A stretch of 64,000 nucleotides of DNA. It comes from Halapricum desulfuricans (GTDB lineage Archaea; Halobacteriota; Halobacteria; Halobacteriales; Haloarculaceae). Positions 44,773-54,087 of the stretch are shown here, piece by piece. The position numbers were made by a program, and so were the translations under genes. Each line of letters starts with the position of its first letter. Position 1 is the first letter of the stretch. The notes below the pieces were generated by a model, which saw only the letters and a list, made by a program, of their open reading frames with translations, did no database searches and was not told the DNA's origin. The DNA is taken from contig NZ_CP064791.1 in the NCBI RefSeq assembly GCF_017094465.1, positions 186,001 through 250,000 of the forward strand, in the 5' to 3' direction.

Positions 44773-45882
44773 TCAGGCGTCGCCGGACGTGACGATCGAA
44801 GCCAGTTCCTCGCGGTCGAACAGTTCGCCCTCGAAGGCGTCGGGATAGAGTGCGGTCGCGAACCGCTCGGTCGTGAACAGGTGCTGGAGCGGTCCCATGT
44901 ACAGCGGCCCGCCGCGGAACACGTCGCCGTTCTCGACGGCAGTGATTCGGCTGGCGGTTTCGTGATCCTGCATGAACGAGACGACCGTCTCCTCGAACTC
45001 CGAACGGGTCTTGTCCTCGTGGCCGCGCACGAACAGCACCTCGGGGTCGAGGTCGAACAACGTCTCGTAGTCGATCTTCGATCGGCTTCCGGTCGAGAGG
45101 GCGTCGACGTCGGAGTTCGCGATCGCGTCGCGGACGTTCAGATCGCGGAACGGCTTCTTGTTCGTCCCGTCTCCGCTGAGATAATACGGTGAGAACGACG
45201 TCGGCTGGTCGCCGCCGCCCCAGACGAGCGCGGCGCGTGGCCCTTCCGCGGACACGCCCGCTTCGATCTGCTCGACGAAGTCGTCGTGGAACGACCGGAT
45301 CGCATCGTAGCGGTCCTGCCGTTGGACGACCTGCGCGACTTTCTCGAAGGCCTCGTACAGGGTGTAATACTCGTAGTCGTGCCAGGCGTCGGTACGCCGG
45401 AAGATCGTGTTGCCCAGAAACGGCCCGGCCCGATCGGTGACGAACTCGATATCCGAATCGTCCATCCCGAAGACGTTCGTCAGCCAGTTGGGGTCCATCA
45501 GGTGGAGATCGGCGCCGATCGAGAGGAACGTCTCGCGGGTGAGGCCGGCGTCGATGAGGTTCGTCAGTTCTGCGGTGTTCATCTCGACGCCGTCAAGCTC
45601 GTCGTAGTGGTCGGTGTGGTAGCGACCGGCGTTGCCGATGGCGGTGATGGCATCCCCGTGCCCGAGCGCGACCAGCATATCGGCGTATCCGGACATGTAG
45701 ACGGCTATCTCCTCCGGAACAGTGTCGAACGTGACCTCGCCGACGGGCGCCATCGACACGCTATACGGCGCTGCTGTCCCCGTCGGCGACGTCTCGCCGC
45801 TATCGCCCGGACTGGCACAGCCCGCGACCGTACCTGTTAGCGCCACTATACTGCCCGATTTGAGGAATCTTCGTCGCTGCAT
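44773..45882 (-). CDS. Tat lipoprotein substrate-binding protein (iron/B12-type ABC importer)
   Basis: 369 residues. MQRRRFLKSGSIVALTGTVAGC has the Tat motif and lipobox Cys near 22. The mature part is a class III periplasmic-binding-protein fold with an ALGHGDAITAIGN stretch near 74 and a long central helix. The FecCD permease and ATPase follow in the same operon. An iron-repressor-like palindrome overlaps the promoter, so iron chelate or a related metal complex is the most likely ligand; cobalamin is the alternative. Confidence 0.92.
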   Translation of the reverse strand: MQRRRFLKSGSIVALTGTVAGCASPGDSGETSPTGTAAPYSVSMAPVGEVTFDTVPEEIAVYMSGYADMLVALGHGDAITAIGNAGRYHTDHYDELDGVEMNTAELTNLIDAGLTRETFLSIGADLHLMDPNWLTNVFGMDDSDIEFVTDRAGPFLGNTIFRRTDAWHDYEYYTLYEAFEKVAQVVQRQDRYDAIRSFHDDFVEQIEAGVSAEGPRAALVWGGGDQPTSFSPYYLSGDGTNKKPFRDLNVRDAIANSDVDALSTGSRSKIDYETLFDLDPEVLFVRGHEDKTRSEFEETVVSFMQDHETASRITAVENGDVFRGGPLYMGPLQHLFTTERFATALYPDAFEGELFDREELASIVTSGDA

Positions 45883-45888
45883 ACTCGA

Positions 45889-45910
45889 TTAGGCTGGCCT
45901 AAAACATAAA
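45889..45910 (-). promoter_or_regulatory. DtxR/Idr-type iron-box operator and TATA element
   Basis: TTAGGC-TG-GCCTAA at 45889-45902 is a perfect palindrome of the DtxR-family form reported for haloarchaeal Idr/SirR regulators. On the minus strand TTTTATG at 45904-45910 is the TATA element, about 22-28 nt before the ATG at 45882, so a bound repressor would sit between TATA and start. A half site GCCTAA at 45933-45938 lies further upstream. Confidence 0.75.
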
Positions 45911-46073
45911 AGCCCGTCGGTGTTTTCGGAAAGCCTAAAATCCTATCGAATAACCACGATAGACCACAGAGCGGAGGGTCCGGGCGTGCGCGGAAGCCGC
46001 GGCGCGACACGGGAACCGTCCGGTCGTTGTTTCGAGGACAACCGTTAGGTAACTCCCCGACAAGCAGAGGGAT

Positions 46074-47285
46074 ATGACCGACGCCGAGACGCTCGCCGAG
46101 CGCGTCAAAGCGGGCGACCTCCGACTGTACGCACTCGAAGACCACGCCGACGCCGACACGGCGGCCGCGGCCCGCCGGCACCTCCTCGCCGAGGAACTCG
46201 ACGTCGATCTGGAGACGGTCGGGGACTACTCGTTTCCGGCCGACAGTGCCGAGTCCAACGTCGAGAACCTGATTGGGGCGGCCCAGATCCCGCTGGGCGT
46301 CGCCGGCCCGCTCCCCGTCGACGGCGAGGCCGCGGACGGTTCCGTCTATCTCCCGCTGGCCACGACAGAGGGAGCCCTGGTTGCGAGCGTCAACCGCGGT
46401 GCGGGTGCGATCCGGGCCGCGGGCGGCGCGAGCACGACTGTCCTCGAACGCGGGATGACCCGCGCGCCGGTGTTCGAGGTCGGCGACATCCACGAGGCTG
46501 CGGCGGTCGCCGACTGGGTGCGGGCCAGTCTCGACCGACTCGCAACGGCGGCCGAAACGACGACCAACCACGGCGAGTTGCGCGAGGCGACCCCCTACGT
46601 CGTCGGTGACAGCGTCTTCGTCCGGTTCGTCTACGACACCAAGGACGCGATGGGCATGAACATGGCCACGATCGCGACCCGCGAGGCCGCCGACGTGATC
46701 GAATCGGAAACGCCAGCGTCGCTGGTAGCGGTCTCTGGCAACCTCTGTACTGACAAGAAACCGGCCGGGATCAACGCTATCGAGGGACGGGGCCGGTCGG
46801 TTGCCGCCGACGTCTTCCTGCCCACCGAGGTTCTCGAGGACCGTCTCGGGACGACCGCCGGGGCCGTCGCCGAGGTCAACACGCGCAAGAACCTGATCGG
46901 TAGCGCCAGGGCCGCCAGCCTGGGGTTCAACGCCCACGCCGCTAACGTCGTCGGCGCGGCCTTTCTCGCGCTCGGCCAGGACGTCGCCCAGGTCGTCGAG
47001 GGCGCACACGCCATCACGAGCGTCGAAGCCCGTAAAGACGGCCTGTACGCCTCCGTCACTCTGCCGGCGCTGGCGGTCGGCACCGTCGGTGGCGGCACGG
47101 GTCTCCCCACTCAGTCCGAAGCGCTCGAAATCCTTGGACTCGCTGGCGGTGGCAATCCGCCGGGATCCAACGGTGACGCGCTCGCCGAAGTGCTCGCAGC
47201 GGGTGCGCTGGCGGGCGAACTGTCGCTACTCGGTGCGCTCGCCGGCCGCCATCTCGCGAGTGCGCACGCCGAACACGGTCGGTGA
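46074..47285 (+). CDS. hmgA: 3-hydroxy-3-methylglutaryl-CoA reductase
   Basis: 403 residues, class I NADPH enzyme of the mevalonate pathway for archaeal lipids. Motifs: NLIGAAQIPLGVAGPL near 64, TTEGALVASVNRG near 98 (catalytic Glu), DAMGMNMAT near 190, NLCTDKKPAGIN near 223 (catalytic Lys) and GTVGGGTGLPTQ near 336. A His near the C-terminus (GRHLASAHAEH) fits the catalytic His. Known target of statins. Confidence 0.97.
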   Translation: MTDAETLAERVKAGDLRLYALEDHADADTAAAARRHLLAEELDVDLETVGDYSFPADSAESNVENLIGAAQIPLGVAGPLPVDGEAADGSVYLPLATTEGALVASVNRGAGAIRAAGGASTTVLERGMTRAPVFEVGDIHEAAAVADWVRASLDRLATAAETTTNHGELREATPYVVGDSVFVRFVYDTKDAMGMNMATIATREAADVIESETPASLVAVSGNLCTDKKPAGINAIEGRGRSVAADVFLPTEVLEDRLGTTAGAVAEVNTRKNLIGSARAASLGFNAHAANVVGAAFLALGQDVAQVVEGAHAITSVEARKDGLYASVTLPALAVGTVGGGTGLPTQSEALEILGLAGGGNPPGSNGDALAEVLAAGALAGELSLLGALAGRHLASAHAEHGR

Positions 47286-47326
47286 TCCGTCTGTTTTGTT
47301 CGTCACTCGCGACTCCTGGACCCCGT

Positions 47327-47682
47327 TCACGCTTCGGACAGACCGAAACTCTCGGCCGCGAGGACCGCCCCGCCGAGCCCCAGCCCGATCACACCGGCCA
47401 CGAACGGGACGATCGACGGCGTCACCAGAAAAGAGAGTCCGAAGACGATCGCTCCGGCACCGGCGACTACCTCCCCCAGGCCGCGGGTGCGCGCGCCGAT
47501 CCGGAGATGGCCGACCCCGACTGCGCTGAAGCCCGCACCGAACAACCCCATCGCGACGACGCTCAGGTCGACGCCGGCGAGGGTGAGCGGTCCGAACCGC
47601 CCGGCCGTGACGATGAGGGCCCGGCCAGCACGCCGACGAGACTGCTCGCCAGATCGAGCCGGAGACGCGTTTGCTCCGTCAT
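47327..47682 (-). pseudogene. Small membrane protein gene with single-base frameshift
   Basis: From the ATG at 47682, which overlaps the upstream stop by 4 nt, the frame reads MTEQTRLRLDLASSLVGVLAG and then leaves frame near 47632. The +1 frame continues naturally (ALIVTAGRFGPLTLAGVDLS) into the open frame ending at 47327, with four hydrophobic segments. One G missing in a GGG run on the minus strand would restore one 118-residue membrane protein. Either a real mutation or a sequencing error; the 74-residue ORF from 47551 is the intact downstream part. Confidence 0.65.
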
Positions 47683-48083
47683 GAGTCGGATTCCTCGCCC
47701 GGCTGTTCGTCGGACTCGAAGGCGCCGGTCACGAGTGCGAGCTGATAGGTTCCGCTCACCAGCAGTGCGACTGCGGCTCCGGCGACGAAGGCAAGACTCG
47801 GACTCCCCCGCGGGGCCAGCAGCGCGAGCACGACCGCAGTCCCCGAGACGAGGTGTGCGACGCCGCGTTTCGGCATGCCGAGCGCGACGTTGTCGTACAG
47901 GCCGACGACGCCGAACGCGAGCGCGACGGTTGCGAGCGCGACGACCGTGAGCCCCTGTCCGAGCAGCTCGGTCCCGTCAGTCGCGGCCACGACGACCAGC
48001 ACCAGCCCGAGGAGGAACCCGACCACGCCGGCACCGATCCCGAGGACGAAATCGCGTCCGTCTGCCGAAAGGGAAGCGGCCAT
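47679..48083 (-). CDS. Small four-helix membrane protein
   Basis: 134 residues from MAASLSADGRD; the longer frame start is unsupported. Four predicted TM helices (13-35, 43-65, 75-92 and 97-118) and an acidic tail. No family recognised. Its stop overlaps the ATG of the next small membrane protein gene by 4 nt, and the two may be related by size and topology. Confidence 0.72.
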   Translation of the reverse strand: MAASLSADGRDFVLGIGAGVVGFLLGLVLVVVAATDGTELLGQGLTVVALATVALAFGVVGLYDNVALGMPKRGVAHLVSGTAVVLALLAPRGSPSLAFVAGAAVALLVSGTYQLALVTGAFESDEQPGEESDS

Positions 48084-48193
48084 TGTCGGCTGTTCACGCC
48101 CGATACATTTGAAGCTTGATGGACGACTTCGGTCCACACAGCGCACGCCGGGCCGGCTCACGGAGCGGTCCCTGCCCCGTTTGTGGTGCTCCG

Positions 48194-48718
48194 TCACAGC
48201 CGACGGTAGACGCCGTCCGATTCCGTGATCTCGCCCGCGCGACGGAGCTTCTCCAGCGCCTGTTCCGTGTACGACTCGGGGACGCCTCGCTCTCGCGCGT
48301 AGGCGGCGATGGCTTCGGCGGTCGGCTCCCCGAGTTCGGTCAGCGCGTCCGTGACGATCTCCTTCCGGCTGCGTGATCCCCCTTCCCCGCGCTCGGCGCG
48401 ATCGCCAGCCTGTGCGGCCGCGTCCGGGTCGACCCCCGCGGCTTCGAGATACGTCTCGTCGTCGACGCCCGCTTCCTCGAGTCGCTCGCCCATACTCGCA
48501 AAATCCGCCAGCTCGGCGAACGCCTCGTCCATGTCCTGGCGCTTCGCCAGCATCGCCGCCCGCACCTGCTTGGCGTGATCGGGGTCCTCAGTCGTGACGA
48601 ACTGCTTGAGCCGATCGAAGCGCCGCCGTGCGCCACACTGAGGACACTGTGTCGTCTCCGGCCGCCCCTCGAGGACCCACAGCGCGCTGCAATCGCTGCA
48701 TCCGACGACCGCGTACAT
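48194..48718 (-). CDS. DUF5817-like zinc-ribbon protein
   Basis: 174 residues from MYAVVGCSDCSALW; the 63 codons upstream in frame are not credible. N-terminal four-Cys ribbon (CSDC and CPQC) followed by FDRLKQFVTTEDPDHAKQVRAAMLAKRQ. A C-terminal winged-helix-like domain (TEAIAAYARERG-like, ALEKLRRAGEITE) may bind DNA. This resembles the haloarchaeal DUF5817 family from memory. Role unknown. Confidence 0.74.
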   Translation of the reverse strand: MYAVVGCSDCSALWVLEGRPETTQCPQCGARRRFDRLKQFVTTEDPDHAKQVRAAMLAKRQDMDEAFAELADFASMGERLEEAGVDDETYLEAAGVDPDAAAQAGDRAERGEGGSRSRKEIVTDALTELGEPTAEAIAAYARERGVPESYTEQALEKLRRAGEITESDGVYRRL

Positions 48719-48928
48719 ACCTGGGACTACGTGCCGGGCCACAAGAACGTGCCGTCCGGCGGCGAAGATTTTTGTCGGTCGACAGAGATATGCTTGCTGT
48801 GATCCGTTCAGGGCCGATCCACGATCGGTCAGTCCATCGCCGCCAGCTATCCGGCCTTTCGGGATCCCGGCACGGGCTCTCTGTCCACGACGGCAGCAGA
48901 TACTCACGGCGACCGGGGTGGGTCTAGC

Positions 48929-50134
48929 GTGGCGGCCACCTTCTACGTGCTTGCGGTGCTGGCGACGCTGTCCGGGCTCGGCATGGCGTGGGCGCTCGGG
49001 GCCAACAGCAACTCACCGCCCTTCGCCCCCGCGATCGGTGCCAACGCCATCTCGACGATGCGGGCGGCGTTCGTCATCGGCATCCTCGCGGCGCTCGGGG
49101 CGGTCACGCAGGGTGGTGCGATCTCCGAGACCGTCGGGGCCGATTTGACCATTGGCGCACAAATCACCCCACTTGCCGCGACCGCCGGTCTATTGACCGC
49201 GGCAGGGTTTATGACCTTTGGCGTCTACACCGGCTATCCCGTGCCGGCGGCGTTCGCGACGACGGGCGCGATGGTCGGCGTTGGGCTGTCGCTCGGCGGC
49301 GATCCAGCGTTCGGGACTTACCGGCGGCTCGGACAGTTCTGGCTGCTCGTCCCGCCAGTCTCTGGGGGGATGGCCTACGGCACTGCGACGCTGCTGCGCC
49401 GGGACGACATCCCCGAGACGGTCGGGGTGCCGCTGCTGGCGGCGGTCGTGTTCGGCATCGTCGCGAACGTCCAGCTCGGCGTGATCCCGTCACCGCCCGG
49501 TACGGACCAGAACTCGCTGGCCGGGTTCGCCTCGATGCTCGTCGAGTTGCCGACCGTCGGTGGCGTCGGCCCGATGGAACTTCTCGTGACGGCCGCGTTC
49601 GCAGTCGGGGCCTTCCTGGTGATCCGCCGTCGGACCCAGCGGTCCGCCGAACGGGGGATCCGGACGTTCCTGGTCGTTCTTGGGGGCATCGTCGCCTTCT
49701 CCAGCGGCGGCAGTCAGGTCGGGCTCGCCACCGGGCCACTGCAGGCACTGTTCGTTGAGGACCTCGGTCTCGACGTGATCGTCCTGCTGTCCCTCGGTGC
49801 GGTCGGGATCCTCGCGGGCGCGTGGATGGGATCGCCACGACTCCTGCAGGCCACCTCCCGCGAGTACGCACAGCTCGGGGCCCGGCGGTCGATCGCGGCG
49901 CTGGTCCCCGGTTTCATCATCGCACAGGTCGCGATCGCGCTGGGGATCCCGATCTCGTTCAACAACATCATCATCTCGGGCGTGATCGGCGGCGGACTCG
50001 CCGCCGGCTCGGCGGGCGTCTCCCGGCGGAAGATCGGCGTGACCGTCGCTTTCTGGCTGATCACGCTCTCGATGTCGGTCGCGATCGGCTACGGACTCTA
50101 CGCCGCCTTCTCGACAGCGCTCGGGATCGCCTGA
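48929..50134 (+). CDS. pit: Inorganic phosphate transporter, PiT family
   Basis: 401 residues with a GTG start at 48929. About ten TM helices arranged as two PiT repeats: ALGANSNSPPFAPAIGAN near 22-40 and AFSSGGSQVGLATGPL near 252-268 (the second has the family's N/S-rich signature). Takes up phosphate or a metal-phosphate complex using Na+ or H+. It is followed by a Usp gene on the other strand. Confidence 0.93.
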   Translation: MAATFYVLAVLATLSGLGMAWALGANSNSPPFAPAIGANAISTMRAAFVIGILAALGAVTQGGAISETVGADLTIGAQITPLAATAGLLTAAGFMTFGVYTGYPVPAAFATTGAMVGVGLSLGGDPAFGTYRRLGQFWLLVPPVSGGMAYGTATLLRRDDIPETVGVPLLAAVVFGIVANVQLGVIPSPPGTDQNSLAGFASMLVELPTVGGVGPMELLVTAAFAVGAFLVIRRRTQRSAERGIRTFLVVLGGIVAFSSGGSQVGLATGPLQALFVEDLGLDVIVLLSLGAVGILAGAWMGSPRLLQATSREYAQLGARRSIAALVPGFIIAQVAIALGIPISFNNIIISGVIGGGLAAGSAGVSRRKIGVTVAFWLITLSMSVAIGYGLYAAFSTALGIA

Positions 50135-50157
50135 GTCCGCTCGGTGCGTCCCGTCGG

Positions 50158-50586
50158 TCACCGCACGACCGTCACCGTCACCGGAGCCTCGCCGACGACC
50201 GCCGTCGTCACGGTCCCGAGCAGGCGTCGGGCGAGCCGGCCCCGATCGCCGCCGTGGCTCCCGATCACCACGTGATCGACGTCGTGTTCGTCGACGAACG
50301 AGAGGATCGCTTCGGCCGGGTCGCCGACCTCGACGACCGTTTCGACTGTTCGATCGTCGTCCTGGTCGGTGCTCACTCTCTCGACGATCTGTTCGGTGCG
50401 TTCGCGTGCACTCTGGCGACGCTCCTCGTCGGCTCCGACGATCCCGCCCTCGCTCATCGAACCGTCGATCGGCGTGACGACGTTCAGTACCGTGACCCGA
50501 CACTCGAAGGTCTCCAGTGCGTGTGCCAGCGCGTCCTCGGCGAGCGGCGAGCCGTCGAGCGCGACCAGCACGTTGGACGGTGCCAT
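50158..50586 (-). CDS. Universal stress protein (UspA family)
   Basis: 142 residues. The fold starts NVLVALDGSPLAEDALAHAL, and the ATP-binding loop GSHGGDRGRLARRLLGTVT near residues 114-132 has the G-x2-G-x9-G-S/T spacing. A nucleotide-binding dimer of unclear role; here it lies between a phosphate permease gene (convergent) and a CBS protein gene. Confidence 0.92.
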   Translation of the reverse strand: MAPSNVLVALDGSPLAEDALAHALETFECRVTVLNVVTPIDGSMSEGGIVGADEERRQSARERTEQIVERVSTDQDDDRTVETVVEVGDPAEAILSFVDEHDVDHVVIGSHGGDRGRLARRLLGTVTTAVVGEAPVTVTVVR

Positions 50587-50611
50587 ACAGAACGGTCTTT
50601 CCCCAGACCCA

Positions 50612-51055
50612 TTAGCTCCGGGGCTGGGACTTCGGCCCCCACTCCGATCCCATTTCGGCTATCTCGGCGGCTTCTGACCGAATATCCGAGAGGTGCCACA
50701 CGATGTCGGTCAGCGTGATGATCCCCAGCAGCTCGACCCCGTCCATCACGGGCACTTTCTTGACGCCCTCCCTGGCCATTCGCCTGGAGACGTGCTGGAT
50801 CGTCTCCTCTGGCGACGCGGTGATGACGGCTCCGTGTGAGAGTTCGCCTGCCCCGATCTCCGAGAGCGGCCGGTCGGTCCGATAGGCCGCCCGCAAGGCG
50901 TCGGTCTCCGTGATGATCCCCGTCGGATTTCCCTCCTCGCTGACGAGGATCACCGACCCGACGCCGTGTTCGAGTAACTTCCCAACCGCCGCCCGGAGCG
51001 TCCCGCTCTCGTCGCAGGTGACCACGTCGGTCGTCATCAGCTCCTCGACGAGCAT
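50612..51055 (-). CDS. CBS-domain pair protein
   Basis: 147 residues from MLVEELMTTDVV. Two CBS domains: about 1-60 (MTTDVVTCDESGTLRAAV, GIITETDALRA) and 70-125 (VITASPEETIQHVSRR, VELLGIITLTDI). Adenine nucleotide or SAM sensing is typical; no fused enzyme domain is present. Confidence 0.93.
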   Translation of the reverse strand: MLVEELMTTDVVTCDESGTLRAAVGKLLEHGVGSVILVSEEGNPTGIITETDALRAAYRTDRPLSEIGAGELSHGAVITASPEETIQHVSRRMAREGVKKVPVMDGVELLGIITLTDIVWHLSDIRSEAAEIAEMGSEWGPKSQPRS

Positions 51056-51086
51056 GACAGAGTATAGCACGCTTCGGAACAAAAGA

Positions 51087-52619
51087 CTACCCGTCCGTCG
51101 GCCCGACGCTCGAACCGCCGGCCATCTCGTCTGGATCCGTCGAGCCGTCCGCTATTGGGCCGCTGTGCTCGCGCCGGTGGCGGTATTCGACGATCGCTTC
51201 CTGCAGATCGTCGGCCAGCGCTCCCCGGAGCCGATCGGCCGCCCGCACGTCGATGTCGACGGCCTTCGCGTCGTCGCCGACGAGGCTGTAGGTGCCGGCG
51301 GTGTCGACGACCAGCGTCGCCAGGTCCCGGCGGCGCTGGAAGACCGTCTCGGCTGTGACGAGCGTCTGGATCCGGTAGATCGGGACGATCGTGATCCGGC
51401 GCGACCAGAACCCGTTTCGCGTGATGACGTAGTCCTCTTCGAGTCGGTAGCCGCGGTTGCGCCACTTGAGGTGTGCCGCCGGGGGGATGAGGACGACGCC
51501 TCCGAGCAACCAGTACCAGGGGGCGGACAGCGACGTGAGCTGGACGACCGCGTACGCGGCCGCGACCAGCACGGCCAGGACGATCCCGTAGCGGGCCGCG
51601 TAGCGCTCCCGGGCACGCTTTGGCGGTCGCTCGAAGTCGAGCCCCTCGAAGTCCTCGATCCGCCCGGCCAGCTCGATCGCGTGTGCCCGCTGTGCGATGG
51701 GAATCGCCGACTGGGAGCCGGATCCGCCCTGGCTGCCCCCGGCGTAGCCGGCCGTCTCGATCGAGAGGCTGGCGTAGCCGAGTCGACGCGCGATGACGTT
51801 CTCGGTGAGCGTGATCGTCTGCACCTTGTTCTTGGGGATCGAGCCGCTGAACCGCTGGAGCAGTCCCCGCTCGTAGCGGTACTCTTCGCCCTGATCGGTG
51901 AGGACGAACCCATAATACCGAGTCATGGCGATCGCGGCGCTGACCACCGCCGAAGCGACGACGAGCCCGACCAGCCCGACAACGAGGACGGCGACGCTCG
52001 CCGTCGCGGGTGCAAACTCCGTGAACACCGACGGGCCGACGATCGACGCCGGCACGGCGAGAATCGACAGCAATCGCAGGTCCATCGAGACGATTCCGAG
52101 GACGACCAGCTCGCGGCCGTCCAGCTCGAACAGCGTCTCACCCCTGTCTTCCGTGTCCCGTTCCGGCACCTCGCTCTCGCCGCGCTTGTGGCGGCTGACC
52201 TCTTCCTGGATGTGTTCTGCGTCCGTCCGGCCGACGTATCGCAGCCGCGCCTCGGTCTGGCCGCCGCCGGCGGTCTCTAGGCGGACCTCCGCGATATCCA
52301 GCGCGCGCTGGATCACGTTCTGGCGGATGTCGACGTTCTGGATCCGCCCGTAGGGGATCTCCCTGGCCCGTCGCGAGAGCACGCCGGAGTCGATATCGAA
52401 GGTGTCCGGAGTCAGTCGGTACTCGAAGCGCTGGTAGTACGCCAGCTGCCAGCCCAGCGAGAGCCCAATCCCGAGGAGCACGAGCACGCCGAACACGGCG
52501 ACCCCTTTGACGCCACCGATCGATCCGGCCCCCGCAATGCCAAAGATCGCGATCCCGACGACCAGCTGTAGCCCGCCTTCGACTGCCCGGTACGGAACGG
52601 AGAGTGGATCGAGTTGCAT
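51087..52619 (-). CDS. PH domain (YdbT/DUF304-like) membrane protein, large
   Basis: 510 residues. Three bacterial PH-like domains are separated by pairs of membrane helices: about 65-140, 240-320 and 390-480. Each has the YxLT or YRLEEDYVI strand followed by an RIQNV, NKVQTI or RIQTLV turn. This is the YdbS/YdbT layout; function unknown, possibly envelope stress tolerance. It follows the smaller PH protein gene by 1 nt, so they form an operon. Confidence 0.9.
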   Translation of the reverse strand: MQLDPLSVPYRAVEGGLQLVVGIAIFGIAGAGSIGGVKGVAVFGVLVLLGIGLSLGWQLAYYQRFEYRLTPDTFDIDSGVLSRRAREIPYGRIQNVDIRQNVIQRALDIAEVRLETAGGGQTEARLRYVGRTDAEHIQEEVSRHKRGESEVPERDTEDRGETLFELDGRELVVLGIVSMDLRLLSILAVPASIVGPSVFTEFAPATASVAVLVVGLVGLVVASAVVSAAIAMTRYYGFVLTDQGEEYRYERGLLQRFSGSIPKNKVQTITLTENVIARRLGYASLSIETAGYAGGSQGGSGSQSAIPIAQRAHAIELAGRIEDFEGLDFERPPKRARERYAARYGIVLAVLVAAAYAVVQLTSLSAPWYWLLGGVVLIPPAAHLKWRNRGYRLEEDYVITRNGFWSRRITIVPIYRIQTLVTAETVFQRRRDLATLVVDTAGTYSLVGDDAKAVDIDVRAADRLRGALADDLQEAIVEYRHRREHSGPIADGSTDPDEMAGGSSVGPTDG

Positions 52620-52620
52620 G

Positions 52621-53202
52621 TTAGACGGCGTCCTCTCCCTCGGATTCGATCGCCAGTGCTTTCAGCCGCGTCTGGAGGTCGTCTGCTTCCAATGGTCTGA
52701 TCCCCGGGATCGTCACGTCGGCCCCGCGCGAGCCGGCCGTGTAGACGACCAGCGACGAGAGCCCCATCGCCCGTTCGATCGGGCCGCGACTCGTGTCGAT
52801 GTGCTGGACGCGAACGTAGGGGACGACCGTCCGAACGCGCGTGATCACGCCGCGATCGAGAAACAGCGAGTCCTCGCGGACCTCGTAGGACCAGGATCGA
52901 TACAGCAACAGCGCGTGGGCGGTTCCGAGGGCAGTCGCCACCACGAACACGGCCGGACCGATCCACGGCTGCTCGGGCGCGAGTGCCCCTGCCACGGCGG
53001 CCGAGATTCCACCCAGCACGAGCGCGACGATGACTGCACGGCCGACCCACAGCCACCGCACCCGCGGATCTAGCGTCCGAGTGTCGGTCGTATACGCCTC
53101 GGGATCGGATCCGTTCCCCTCTTCCGACGGGTCTGTCCCCTCCGATGACTCTTCGTCAGTCAGTTCGTCTGCCCCCACTGACGTGTCGGCTGACTCGTCC
53201 AT
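52621..53202 (-). CDS. PH domain (YdbS-like) membrane protein, small
   Basis: 193 residues from MDESADTS. An acidic disordered N-terminus (1-45), two TM helices (50-95) and one PH-like domain (100-175) with YEVREDSLFLDRG and VPYVRVQHID. It is the partner of the downstream large PH protein, as ydbS is of ydbT in bacteria. Confidence 0.88.
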   Translation of the reverse strand: MDESADTSVGADELTDEESSEGTDPSEEGNGSDPEAYTTDTRTLDPRVRWLWVGRAVIVALVLGGISAAVAGALAPEQPWIGPAVFVVATALGTAHALLLYRSWSYEVREDSLFLDRGVITRVRTVVPYVRVQHIDTSRGPIERAMGLSSLVVYTAGSRGADVTIPGIRPLEADDLQTRLKALAIESEGEDAV

Positions 53203-53228
53203 CGTCGGTTGATGCGTCCGTCTCCGGC

Positions 53229-53936
53229 TTATAGCCTGTGCTCGACCTGTCGGATTCGACCGGCCGTGACTGCCTCCCCGGGCGCGTAATGCACGAGCGG
53301 CTCGCCTGACGGACGGTCGAATCCCGAAGCCGAGAAGAGTGTGTTCTCCCGAATCGTCAGATTCGCCGGCGTGATCGCCCACGGATCGTGCGCGACCGTG
53401 CCCTCGAAGAGCGTCCCGTTCGCGACGAAAAACCGGTAGTTCTCGACTAGGAACGCCGCCGTCGACCCGGGCTCGGCCGGGCTGGCCGGCCCCCGTGGCT
53501 CGATTGTCGCGTCGAAGGCCGCTGGCTCGACGCCGTCGTGGGTCCGGTAGCTGCGAAAGCGAATCCCCTCCTCGCTCTCGGTGACCTGCATCTCCGCCCG
53601 GTAGTACGGCAGCCGGAAGAGCCGCCGGGCGATCGCGACGCTCAACGAGTCGTCGGCGTCGAGATTGTAGAAGTAGACACCGGAATCGTCGCCGTGGCGG
53701 ACGTACGTCCGGAGGTTCAGCTCCGGGAACGACCGGCCGATCGGCGAGAATCGCGGCCGGATGTCCTCCATGACGAATCCGACGACGCTCAGCCAGGCCC
53801 GTCCGTCCGGACCGGTATCGACAGCGAGGGCGTCCGGCAGCGTCGGCGCGATCACGTCTGGATCGATCGGCCAGTGTGCGAAGACGGCATCCCGCCAGCG
53901 CATCGACAACAGGGCGGTGTGATCGGGATTCGGCAT
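53229..53936 (-). CDS. DUF2071 (YqjF-like) protein
   Basis: 235 residues from MPNPDHTALLSMRWRDAVFAHWPID. The family's ...HWPIDPDVIAPTLP and ELNLRTYVRHGDDSGVYFYNLDAD stretches are clear, and LFRLPYYRAEM follows. It is a beta-barrel of the YqjF/acetoacetate decarboxylase-like superfamily with unknown activity. An upstream in-frame ATG at 54053 adds a basic leader and is rejected. Confidence 0.9.
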   Translation of the reverse strand: MPNPDHTALLSMRWRDAVFAHWPIDPDVIAPTLPDALAVDTGPDGRAWLSVVGFVMEDIRPRFSPIGRSFPELNLRTYVRHGDDSGVYFYNLDADDSLSVAIARRLFRLPYYRAEMQVTESEEGIRFRSYRTHDGVEPAAFDATIEPRGPASPAEPGSTAAFLVENYRFFVANGTLFEGTVAHDPWAITPANLTIRENTLFSASGFDRPSGEPLVHYAPGEAVTAGRIRQVEHRL

Positions 53937-54087
53937 ACTCCCCGTAGGGTCTCGACCGGCTTGTACGGTCGGATCAGGTACCGTTCGGCTCGCTCGGGGA
54001 GGGTCGTGAACTGCCAGGAAAGCGGCTGAAAGCGACGGGTGGGTCGCTTCCAAAGGTCTTTGCCTTTCCCGCCGCTAGGATGATCCG

